Of a stretch of DNA of 64,000 nucleotides, positions 1-11,700 are shown one piece after another (the first letter of the stretch is position 1; each line of letters opens with the position of its first letter). The stretch comes from Sipunculus nudus (taxonomy: Eukaryota > Annelida > Sipuncula > Golfingiida > Sipunculidae). The DNA lies in assembly GCA_026874595.1 (NCBI GenBank), contig CM049310.1:70071556-70135555 (forward strand). Direction: 5' to 3'. The notes beneath the pieces are model-generated. The model saw only the letters and a program-made list of their open reading frames with translations, had not been told where the DNA came from and did not search any database. A program made the position numbers and the translations under genes.

Positions 1-334
1 AATACATGGTATCTCCATTATGACATTATGAAAAAGTTACAATCATCTGTTCACCTGTAAACCAAAGAAAATCAGTGTAGCTTGTTAAACAACTTACATA
101 CACAGTTGAACACATGTATCAGTTAACCTCGTGTCATAAACAAAACACATGAATGAGTACCTCATCACTGAGTACAGATATTAATAAACATAACAACTGA
201 ACACATAGAACAATACATTACAACTTATACATGGTGTGCTGTTCATGGTCTGCTGATATTAACATGGAAAGACTATCTGGATATGCATATAAATGATCCT
301 GAATAAACATATAAATCATCATAGATATACTAAC

Positions 335-1677
335 CATGCCCAGCACGGGTCTGAGTAACCACTCCATTGATGAGCTACCGAGTACCATCAACCCACTCAG
401 TGGCATCGTTCTGCAGACAACCAAGCCTACAACCAATAATCATCATTGTATTTAAACACAGAACTATAACAGGGCTTCTACATGAAATATATCTGGCCAG
501 AATTCATATTCACCGAAATAGGACCATCATTAAAGATTATATAGGCTAATACAGTCTACACCACAAACCGGTGCTAACATCATCATACAGCCGTTACATT
601 CTGTGTACCGTTCAGGATAAAAGATTAAACACCAGTCATTACTGTAATATAACCAAGGATCAGTTATTCATCAAGGTGAACAGTCTATCCATAACAAAAT
701 ATATATATACATGGCTCTCAACCGTGAGATCATATCAAAATCAGCTTGCCGACCATGTGGCTATGCCTGTGCAAATACGGGTCAACAAGTACACATTCAT
801 ATCGATGTTTTAACTGAGAAATCTAACATAAAATGATATTAACAGAAACCTACCAATCTTTAGCTGTTGGTAAACTACAATCCCACCATAATACCCTGTG
901 GAACTCGGCTGAATGTCTGCATGACACTCAGAACAAGCTGTTCTTCTGATAAGCCATGACATGAGCGAGGAACGCTGGCTTTCTCCTCCAAAAGAAAGCC
1001 CAACCGTAAAGACTCTATACAACAGAATTTTCAATAAAGTAGCCGTACCATAAACACTAACTAGGACCACATACATGAAATAAATGTTAAGCCTTCCACA
1101 CAAGGGTACTGGATACTTGCACTGCATGTATGTTGTTATCTTTTAACAATGACTAGGAGAGGCTTCCCTATCAGTCATGGTCTTTGGCACTCTTTGCATA
1201 AAGCAAATTACCTGTAGTGCAAAACCTCACCAGGATATCATATAATGGAAGGATAAAGACTCAATATATGAACCATTTAGACTATATAACTTTTTGTAAT
1301 GTAAACCTCTAATGTTATATGACACCATGGATGCCTAATGATTTCTTAAATCTTTATATATGACACAGTTTTCATAAATTACAGCTGTAACACCCGCCAA
1401 GTCAAGCATATTTACTTTTCCATTCATGCTAGAAAGGGAAACCACCAACCTCTGAATGGTTCAATGCAGCAAACATTGCTGTAATAATCATGCAACTTGT
1501 CAAAACACCGAGACTGGTCCCTGTGCCAAAGCAACTTAGCCAGTGTCTTAGGGGAATAAAAAACAAGGGGATAAAGGAGGGTAGAGAACCAGATGAACAC
1601 ATCCAGTGTTGACATCTGTCCTTGAAAGCACATACTAACTCCCATCATGCCATGCAATGCAGCACCTAGGAGGCCCT
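335..1677 (-). CDS. Possible exons of a polytopic membrane protein (weak)
   Basis: Two minus-strand open segments have usable splice borders with matching phase. One is 1677-1450 (acceptor after gaacag, reading GLLGAALHGMMGVSM... to CCIEPFR, phase 1 at both ends). The other is 1108-854 (starting PLCGRLNIYFMYVV, ending YYGGIVVYQQLKI, donor gtaggt). Together they would give about 160 residues with three hydrophobic segments and a CSEC motif. A third piece at 410-335 has a good acceptor (ttggttgtctgcag), but its phase does not join directly. I recognise no family. The donor gttggt and the 1108 acceptor are poor. If real, this gene is transcribed away from the ankyrin gene. Confidence 0.25.
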
Positions 1678-2602
1678 CTGTTCATGTGTATAATGTGGGA
1701 ATTTTGACAAAAGTTAAAAGTATATATTCGAGTATCATGTGTCATGATATCAAATAAAACCTAATATAAAAATTTGATGTATTATGTGCTCTAAATAAAG
1801 TTTTTAAACTATTTTCGGTCATTCAGATAATTCAATGGCTCCCTCACCCATGATGTTGTACGACTGTAACTTGTGTAAGGAATGTCAATTCATGACCACA
1901 ACAAACACTGGTTTGGTGAAATCCTTCAGCATGTCTTGGAGTTTCATGATTTGGACCCTGAATGTCCTCAGTTAAAGGCCCCACAAGACCAGTTCCTCAA
2001 AATGGCAGTCTTGTGGCTGTATTGGATTTACAGTTGGCCTGATGGTTATCAATGCCATGGGACCAGTCCTTAAATAAGAACACTGCAATGTATTAAACAG
2101 TTATTTAGATAATGCATGTGAAAAGACTTTAAGATATTTACCTGTTACTAGATTTCTGATGGGTCTGAAATTTGTAGCATTCATCCTGTAATAGTTGCCA
2201 ATCCTCAATAAAATTTTCACATCCATTGCTGGAATGATTATTGAGATAATGCAGGGGAATGATGTTCCAAGATTGCTGCCAGATGGCCATTTTATATTTC
2301 TGACATGTCTTACAATGCACCTCTCTCATGGGTGTAGATCTGCCATAAATTTTCACTGCAGTAGCTTGAATGGTTCTGGAGATAATGTCCAAGAGTGCCT
2401 ATGGGTGTCGATTTGTCTTAAAATTTCATGGCAGTAACTTGAATGGTTCTTGGTTCATGATGGCCAAATGGACCATGAGAAAAACCTGGTCATTACAAGA
2501 CTTCCATCTATGTGGAGATTTGTTAAACCAAGAAAGCACAATAACTTTCTGAACATAACTGAGTATAACGGACTGTTAAATATATTTTTCTTGTATTGAC
2601 AG
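1678..2602. other. Region upstream of ankyrin exon 1
   Basis: Contains degenerate repeat-like text around 1880-2510, with recurring phrases such as 'cttgaatggttctgg' near 2366 and 'cttgaatggttcttgg' near 2438. No CpG-rich promoter is evident. The first non-coding exon of the ankyrin gene should lie here or beyond the window edge. Confidence 0.3.
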
Positions 2603-2740
2603 GCTGAAGAATAACAAGAAACCATGGGTTTAGCTGCCTCAAAACAGGAGGCCTTCTGGGAAGCATGTGGGTTTGGTCATACAGAGAGAGTGCGACGCTT
2701 CATCGCAGATGGCATCGATGTCAACTGGGTCTCATACACA
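2603..2740 (+). CDS. Ankyrin gene exon 1 (5' UTR tail plus residues 1-39)
   Basis: The sequence ttgtattgacag ends at 2602, giving a good acceptor. Coding starts at 2624 and ends at 2740 before gtatgt. It encodes the MGLAASK start and the first, irregular ankyrin repeat (AFWEACGFGHTERVRRFI). Gly2, Ser6 and Lys7 match the N-myristoyltransferase consensus. No cysteine follows directly, so a basic or polar second membrane signal would have to come from elsewhere. Confidence 0.85.
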
Positions 2741-5700
2741 GTATGTTATAGTACCTACATTTATTGCAGATGTTGTGGGAACTTCAGCCATACCTTATAG
2801 GAAATTGAAAGTTTTGGTCATATTTACCAGTTGGTTATTATTACTATTATTATAATATATCAATATCATTATTTTAATAATCATATCATATCCATGATTG
2901 TCAAAATATATTCCATGATTAAAGATTCTTCAGTATATATTTTTTCATTTAATTTCACATTATTTATGTATATCTTATTCAGAATCCTGCCAAACATATA
3001 TTGCTACATTCCTAAAGGAGGAGAAAAATGCTTTTATTTCAAATTTAACCAGGAAAAAGTTTTAAAATGCATAGCTCAACTTTGTTCAGTACTATTTGAT
3101 GTTGCTATAGGAGAAATATCAAGTCCAGATTCAATTTAGCAAGATGTGAGTGTTTTTTCCCTCTGGCATCCGGGTGACAGTGTTGTCTGGTGTATTAACT
3201 GCTAACTCATGATCAAGATTATTATGTTCAGAATTAACATGGACTTCTTGTTTGCAGCATAACTCATGTGCAATCCATGTAGCTTCCCAGGGGAAACCTG
3301 AGATTGTCAAGATGCTGCTGGACCAGAACTGTAATGTGAATGCAAGAGATGATGTGCGTATATAATCATATTCAATGTATATAATCAAATCCCTGTTTTT
3401 AAATATTAAGATTTAATACTTCTTAAATATTTGGATGCAAGAGTTTCCATATTGTTTTGTGAATGAACATTTGACTAAGGTATCATATTTATTTATGTAA
3501 GTCTGTTTGCAGGGTATGAAATTTTTGTGAATTTACAATAATGAGCTGTTTCAGATGATTAAATCATTATACACAACTATATTTATTTATTCATTTTATT
3601 TTTGTGTCCAAATTACCTTTTTTACTTGGATTGAATTCCAGAGGGAAAACACAGCTTTGCATCATGCAGCTATGAAAGGTCACACAGAGGTCATGGAAAT
3701 GTTGATTAATGCCGGTGTAGAAATAAATGCCCAGGACAAGGTCAGTTTCAAATGCAATGAAGGATTTAATAATTATTGATCAATAACTTTTTAATAGGTT
3801 AAGAATATATAATTAAGGATTATATTGAATCATATTTTTCAAATATTTAATATGCATTATAAATATTTCAATACTCTGAAGTTAAGAAAATTACTCCCTT
3901 CAAATTGCTAACAAAAATGGATAAGAAGTTTAGATCACAAGAAACAGGCAGTTTTAAAGGAATGCCCACATGAAGTGTGCATAATTTAGAGCTGATGACT
4001 ATTCTGTAATACAACATGAACCGCTAGTGTTACAATGTATGTTCAAGCAAGTACTGATGTAGTATGTGTACATGTTTTTAACCTTTTTGATTTTGGGCTT
4101 ATAAAAAGCATTCATGTTTTTAATTAAACAACTTTTGACTGTTATCATCAATACATAAACTTTCTATTGTTACGAAGACAAATTGTTGAGGGGGAAACTA
4201 CTGGGCCGATCCGGGAGTTGAACCCAGGTCGGTGGCACACAAGTCCGGCGTACCAACCGCTTCGCTAGAAAAGCAAGCTTCACTAGCAAGACAGTTCGGT
4301 CCCCTTTATGTCACCCCGTGACACTATAACTTAACCAAAATGTAACTTGCACCATCCTCCAGTGCACCATCTGCTAGTGAGACACTTCAAGAACAACAGT
4401 TAATACAGTAAAGCTTCCTGGATGATGCATCATGTCAATTTTATCCAAGTACTCAGTGTGCTTGACCCCAGTTCACTCCAGCAGGTTGTACAGGTGCCCT
4501 TGTAGGTAATAATAGTCATAATATGGGATCAACATCTTGCATCATACGGTGTTAGCTAAGATACCTGTATTTTGATGATGATCAGTCACTTAAGATGTAT
4601 ATTCTGTGAGAATATAAAACAACATTAATCTCCATTGGAAAAACATAATCAGCAGGGAGAACTTTTGTAGCATTGTATTCTGGTGATGTTGAGGTGGCAG
4701 TACAAACTATAGGGTTTGGATCAGTTCTAGTGCGAGACACCTATTGACGTACAGCCCATGCAGATTTACCCACTGTAGATTTACCCACTGCAGATTTACC
4801 CACTGCAGATTTACCCACTGTAGATTTACCCACTGTAGATTTACCCACTGTACAGCTGACAAAAAATAGTGTCCAAAATAGTGTGACCACAAGTGCCAGG
4901 TACAAGTTTCCATTATTTTAATTACAAATCTTCCGAAAAAAGGAGCTTTTTTCTGCATGAACATACAGACATGTGCCACTATTTATAAACAAAACATAAA
5001 GTAGCCCCATGAGGACTAGTCACAAATACTCCATGGCAGCAGTAAAGGAAGTATTTTGCATTGCATGGCTTAGCTTTTAATTTTATATGCAATCAGAATA
5101 AAAGAAAAAAACTACTTTTTAATGTTTTTATTAAGCCAATATTTTGATCAGACCCTTGGAACAGCTGTTTAGTTGTGACTGGTATTTTGACTCCAGGCCC
5201 CGTCTGTTTATTGTATCCCCAGACAAAGTTGGGGGATACTATGTTTTCATACCGGTCCCGCTGCTGCCGCCGCCACCGCCGCCGCCGCATATAAATCTTG
5301 TTGGCGCGATAACCCAAAAAATATTTCACAGAACTTTACCAAACTTGGTATATGTATAGATATGGGTAAGAGGACGACGCCTATTTTAAATGAGGTCATG
5401 ACCTTTACTAGGAGAGTGTCCTTGACCTTGAATAGGTCCAATTTTGGGGAAAATCACACAAATTCTTTAATATCTCAAGAAATCTTGCATGGATTTATCC
5501 CAAAATCAAGTTGATGGAAGATCATGGATAGGGTTGTCATGTTCCAGAAACTGGTGGCGCCACCTATTATTCTTTACTTGTTTTCATGCCGTTTAATACC
5601 CCCAAAATTGCCACCTTACAGTACTGTGAGCATTATAAGTCAAAAACTAATGGACAGATTTCTTTTATATTATGCATATACATAGGTACGGGTTATGGGA

Positions 5701-8700
5701 TGATCTTTATTTAAATTGGGGTCATGACCTTTCCTATGATAGTGGCCTTGACCTTGAATATTGCCATATATGGTGAAAATCACACACCTCTTATGATATC
5801 TCCAGTGTTGATAGCCATATGGATTTCAAACATGACTTATGTATGGCCCACCACTTAAGTAAGAACCCTATAGGTTCTAGGGTCATGAGGTCAAAGGTCA
5901 AGGTCACTGGACTGGCATTTTAAAATATACTGTGGATGCATTTTAAGCCAAACTTTCATCCCAGGTCTTCCCTCTTGAATATATAGCTCACTTGCCAATA
6001 GTGGATGATCCATATAAATTTTTGGGTCACAAGGTCAAAGGTCAAGGCCACAGGAGCTATCTGTCCAAAAATTAGTTTCTGGCTGATAATTCCTTCTTTT
6101 ATTGATGTATGGATTTCAAACTTGACTTATATTTGACCCATTGGAAAAGCAAGACCCGAATTGATTTTGGGGTCATGAGGTCAAAGGTCAAGGTCACAGG
6201 AAACCTCTTTAAAAAGGTTGTGGATGCAATTTCAGCCAAAAAATTCATCTGAGATCTTTCATCTTGCACATATAGTTCACCTGCCATGAGTGGAAGACCC
6301 CTATCAATTTTGAGGTCACAAGGTCAAAGGTGAAGGTCACAGGAGCCATCTGTCCAAAAATTAGTTTCTGGATGATAATTCCTGCTTTTATTGATGTATG
6401 GATTTCAAACTTGACTTGTATATATCCCATTGGAAAAGCAAGACCTGAATTGATTTTGTGGTCATGAGGTCAAAGGTCAAGGTCACAGGACACATCTTTA
6501 AAAAGATGTGGATGCATTTTCAGCCAAACATTTCATCTCAGATCTTTCATCTTGCACATATAGTTCACCTGCCAAGAGTGGAAAACCCCTATCAATTTTG
6601 AGGTCACAAGGTCAAAGGTGAAGGTCACAGGAGCCATCTGTCCAAAAATTAGTTTCTGGATGATAATTCCTGCTTTTATTGATTTATGGATTTCAAACTT
6701 GACTTGTATATGTCCTATTGGAAAAGCAAGACCCAAATTGATTTTGGGGTCATGAGGTCAAAGGTCAAGGTCACAGGACACATCTTTAAAAAGATGTGGA
6801 TGCATTTTAAGCCAAACTTCTATCCCAGGTCTTCCCTCTTGAATATATAGCTCACTTGCCAATAGTGGATAATCCATATAAATTTTGGGGTCACAAGGTC
6901 AAAGGTCAAGGCCACAGGAGCCATCTGTCCAAAAATTAGTTTCTGGATGATAATTCCTTCTTTAATTGATGTATGGATTTCAAACTTGACTTGTATTTGA
7001 CCCATTGATAAAGCAAGACCCGAATTGATTTTGGGGTCATGAGGTCAAAGGTCAAGGTCACAGGAAACCTCTTTAAAAAGGTTGTGGATGCAATTTCAGC
7101 CTAAAAATTCATCTGAGATCTTTCATCTTGCACATATAGTTCACCTGCCAAGAGTGGAAGACCCCTAACAATTTTGAGGTCACAAGGTAAAAGGTGAAGG
7201 TCACAGGAGCCACCTGTAAAAAAAGTTAGTTTCTGGATGATAATTCCTGCTTTTATTGATGTATGGATTTCAAACTTGACTTGTATATGTCCCATTGGAA
7301 AAGCAAGACCTGAATTGATTTTGGGGTCATGAGGTCAAAGGTCAAGGTCACAGGACACATCTTTAAAAAGATCAAGGTCACAGGACCAACATCTTCAACT
7401 AGATTGTGGATTGTTAGATTGAAGAAACAATAAATATGCAAAGTGTCAGTATATGCTGCTAAAAATGGGGGTCTGTTCTTAAAGGGGGGGGGCTACTATG
7501 TCTGGGGATACTCTGGCACCTGCGGTGCCAAGAAATGTCTAGTTTTAAAAAGGTCTGTGAGTAATGTTTTCATGGCTAGAACTTTTACAGATGTTGATAT
7601 ATATTCATGTTTTCAGAATGGCTGGACTGCCCTGATTAATGCAGCCTACTGGTGCCACCCTGAGGCCATCAAGTTACTCATTAGACGAAGCTGTAATGTA
7701 CATCTAGAAAATAAGGTACAGAGAGCACACAGCATGACTAGTCACACGTTAACTAGAGTAGTGTATGTACATAAGTTACAGAGAGCACACAGCATGACTA
7801 GTCGCACGTTAACTAGAGTAGTGTGTGTACATAAGGTACAGAGAGCACACAGCATGACTAGTCACACGTTAACTAGAGTAGTGTGTGTACATAAGGTACA
7901 GAGAGCACACATCATGACTAGTCACATGTTAACTAGAGTAGTGTGTGTACATAAGGTACAGAGAGCACACAGCATGACTAGTCACACGTTAACTAGAGTA
8001 GTGTGTGTACATTAGGTACAGAGAGTACATAGCATGACTAGTCACACGTTAACTAGAGTAGTGTGTGTACATTAGGTACAGAGAGCACACATCATGACTA
8101 GTCACACGTTAACTAGAGTAGTGTGTGTACATAAGTTACAGAGAGCACACAGCATGACTAGTCACACATTAACTAGAGTAGTGTGTACATAAGGTACAGA
8201 GAGCACACAGCATGACTAGTCACACTTTAACTAGAGTAGTGTGTGTACATAAGGTACAGAGAGCACACAGCATGACTAGTCGCAGGTTAACTAGAGTAGT
8301 GTATGTACATAAGGTACAGAGAGCACACAGCATGACTAGTCACACATTAACTAGAGTAGTGTGTGTACATGGTCAAGTTAATATAGTGTAAAATACAGGA
8401 TTGGTTACTACACAAATGTACTAGTGGAAAATACACATGAGAAGGACTTGATGAGCTGTAATTCAAAACTTAATTCAAAAGAGGTAGTACAGATGTTTGG
8501 TTATACATTTGTGACAGTGGGTAAATTAGCTGTGAGGTTGTTTAGTAACATAATGTGATGTATGGAAGAACATGATAAGCATGAGGCACTTCATACAATG
8601 TTGATGTAAATTTTATTCTCAGGTCCTTAATCAGTTATGTCTTTAGTGAAAATAAATTATTTTTTGTATACATAGTTCAATATTGAATCCTCTATGTAAC

Positions 8701-11700
8701 ACAATTATCCACCAGATCTCTTATATGCTGACAAGCATGGAAAACACACATGTACAAGATTCCATCAGAAATGCTGTTGAATACTTTCATGATCATTAGC
8801 AGTAAGTTATTCTTATCTTCATTAATGTTGCATCTATTTAAACTGTCACTCAGGATGAACGTAATGCACTACACGAGGCCTGTCGCAGTCCAAGCAAAGA
8901 CGAGGAAGGGCTGACAACCATAGCTTCTCTAATGGTGGAGGCAAAATGTGACATGGACAGCAAAAGTAGCGATGTAGGAGAGGTGAGAAGACTTAATGCA
9001 GACTTCAGTTAGCAGTACCTCAACCATTCAATGTGTGTTTATTGTCCCATGCTTCCTCAGAACAGGGGACTTTGATTTTGGTTTGTCTGTCTGTCCCTCT
9101 GTCTGTCTGTCCATCAGTCCAGTTTTTTGTTTCCATGCGATAACTTTACTAAATATTATCTGATTTCATTCAAATTTTGGTAATTGATTGCTTGCATGCA
9201 TAACTTGGTCAGAATTGGCTTTGGACTGTCTATTGCATAAGATAAAAATACAATATGATATATAATTTTTAGCTCAGCTGACTATAAGTCATCTGAGCTA
9301 AAGTCGTGGTCCATTGTCCGTCGTCCGTCCGTCTGTCCGTCCGTCCGTCCGTCCGTCCGTCCGTCCGTCCGTCCGTCCGTCCGTAGATGTGGCACGTTTT
9401 GAAACCGTAAGACCTAGGAATCCAAAATTCAGCATAATGTTAGATGTCCCCAAGATCTCCTACCAAGCCAAAAACTGGGTCTCTGCGACTTCGTTCCTTT
9501 GAGAAATTAAGGAAAAACCTCAATTTTTTATTAAAATCCTATTTTCACACTTCAGGACTGCCTAATATCAAAACCACTCATCTGTTTTTCCTCATATTTA
9601 CCATAAATATTCTTCTATATAGTTCCTATGTACATGCTAGAAATTAAGTCTGTTAAGTATAAATTCTTTAAGTTATGGGCCCAAACATAATGGACTTTGT
9701 AAAAAATCAGGAAAAATATTTACTCACTTAACATGAAAAATTTTGAAACTAGAGTCTGTTTTCCCAAGTATATAACTATGTTTAATTAAGATTCAATTGT
9801 TTACCCAAAATTAGATCTGAATTTTGTAAATTTTTTAAGTAATTAGCATAAAAATAAAATCAGGACCTTAAATTTTGCCCAACTTTGACCATGGCACGTT
9901 TTTTTCCTGTAAGCACCATTGATTTAATTTTCACAGCATGTGAACATAAATATTTAATTTGTTTAAATCTGAAATTTGGAAGTAAAAGCTTGAAAATTAA
10001 GCTAGTTATTGATTTTTATCTTGAGGCTCTGTTGTAGTCATTTGCTTTGTTTACAGATTACAGATGCAGGGTCCCACTCCAGGTCACTGGAAGTCAGCTA
10101 TGCCAGAGTTTCTGATTTGTTACAGTCACTGGGGGAGATCCCCTGCTGTGACAGGTGTACAGTTATTCTCATATCACCAACCCCAATGACCCCCCCCCCC
10201 CCACCGCAAACACAACCCACCAAGTGTTATGCAGTATTGTTATTGTTTTCACTGTATCTCCTTAATTGTAATGCTGCTTCCACTCTGATATGCAAAAACT
10301 TTCCTTGAAAAAGTAATTCAAGGTGTAATCCAGAAGATGCAATGTTGTGTAATGTAGCATTTTTAAAGAAATCATTTTTCTTTTAAATGATTTTACCAAT
10401 CATAATGGAACCCATCAGTATGCTTAAATTATGATAAAATATGAAGCACATTATGGATAAATAAAGACACAATTAAAAATTATAAAATCTAAATTCAAGT
10501 ATTTTTTTTAGATATTTATTGTTTTGCAGATTTAAAAGATATATTTTTGTGGTAAAAAATAAATAAACATTTGTATGCATGATGTGGTGTTATCTGACAA
10601 GATTGAGATTTATGATGATGCAATTGAGAATTATGAATCAACTTATATATTCAGATATATATGTTATATTGAAAATGTATAGAAATATAAACTTAAATTA
10701 AAAAAAAAATTGATGTGATAAAAAAATGAGGATTTATTACAAACATTTGTTCATTATTTTCCTGCATCAGCAGAATTTGAGATCAGGCTTTGTTTGCCAT
10801 GTTTTATTTTGTTAATTAGTTATATTTCAACTGTATACATTTCATAAAAAAAAACATATTTAATAATATATATTATACAAAAAAAAAAGATTCGATTGAA
10901 CAAATGTGTAAACTACTGAAATGTCAACAGTTAATCGAAAAGCCAACTAATGGTCATGGTAACTGTACAGATCATTTGTTCACAAACTGCTCACATGCTT
11001 CAGTTTCAACATTAGGAAACACATGGTCAGGTCACAAAATATTATTTGCAACAATTTCTTACTCATCAATACAAACCAATCATATAAACCAACCATGGCC
11101 TTTATTACCTCTTCCTCTTACACTTTATCTCCATTTGATATTATTTTAGATTTTTACCTTCAAGGTTAACTTCAGCTGAGCACAGTGACCCATAGGTCCC
11201 TTGTTTAATATGATGAATCAGCATATTTAGTTTCACTTATCACCAACAGGTGCATGTCGCTAGTGATGGACAAAAATTACCGTATTCGACGTAATAAGCG
11301 CCCCGGGCGCTCTCAAAATTTAATTTTTCCAAATTTGTTTTATACCCTAATAAGCGCGCCCCCCCCCCCCCCCCCAACATCTGCCAACTTCCAAAGTTCA
11401 TTACGATCCTCCAATTTAACACTGCGGCTTGTGTACACGTGTTTGACTTCACAGCACATTCAGGACAATTCAGAAAAAAATAATGATCATTGAACAATGG
11501 TTGTGTAATCCAAGTGATACCGATTTACAGACGATTTTATTTTGTTTTGCATGAGAGAATTGTCTGAATGACTACAGTTTGAGATTTCCTTTGCAGGTGA
11601 AGAGGAAAAATGAGGATGGTAATAAAGAACGCTTTTATAAAAGTCAACGCCTAATAAGGTAGCAGAATATATAAAATGTTCATATAAAAATATGTAAAAC

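Larger units (their letters stand above)
3741..7616 (+). other. Ankyrin intron 3 (3.9 kb), repeat-filled
   Basis: Holds a tRNA-like SINE remnant (4.2-4.3 kb), a 15-bp minisatellite (4.76-4.85 kb) and the 2.3-kb TIR element (5.21-7.51 kb). No additional exon was recognised. Confidence 0.6.

Noticed and set aside
7443-8015. A 190-codon plus-strand frame
   Set aside because: It is exon 4 plus flanking intron and minisatellite read through; only 7617-7715 is supported as coding, with optional extension noted.
7716-8370. Regular direct repeats as a CRISPR array
   Set aside because: Copies are contiguous 60-bp units without unique spacers, in a eukaryotic intron.
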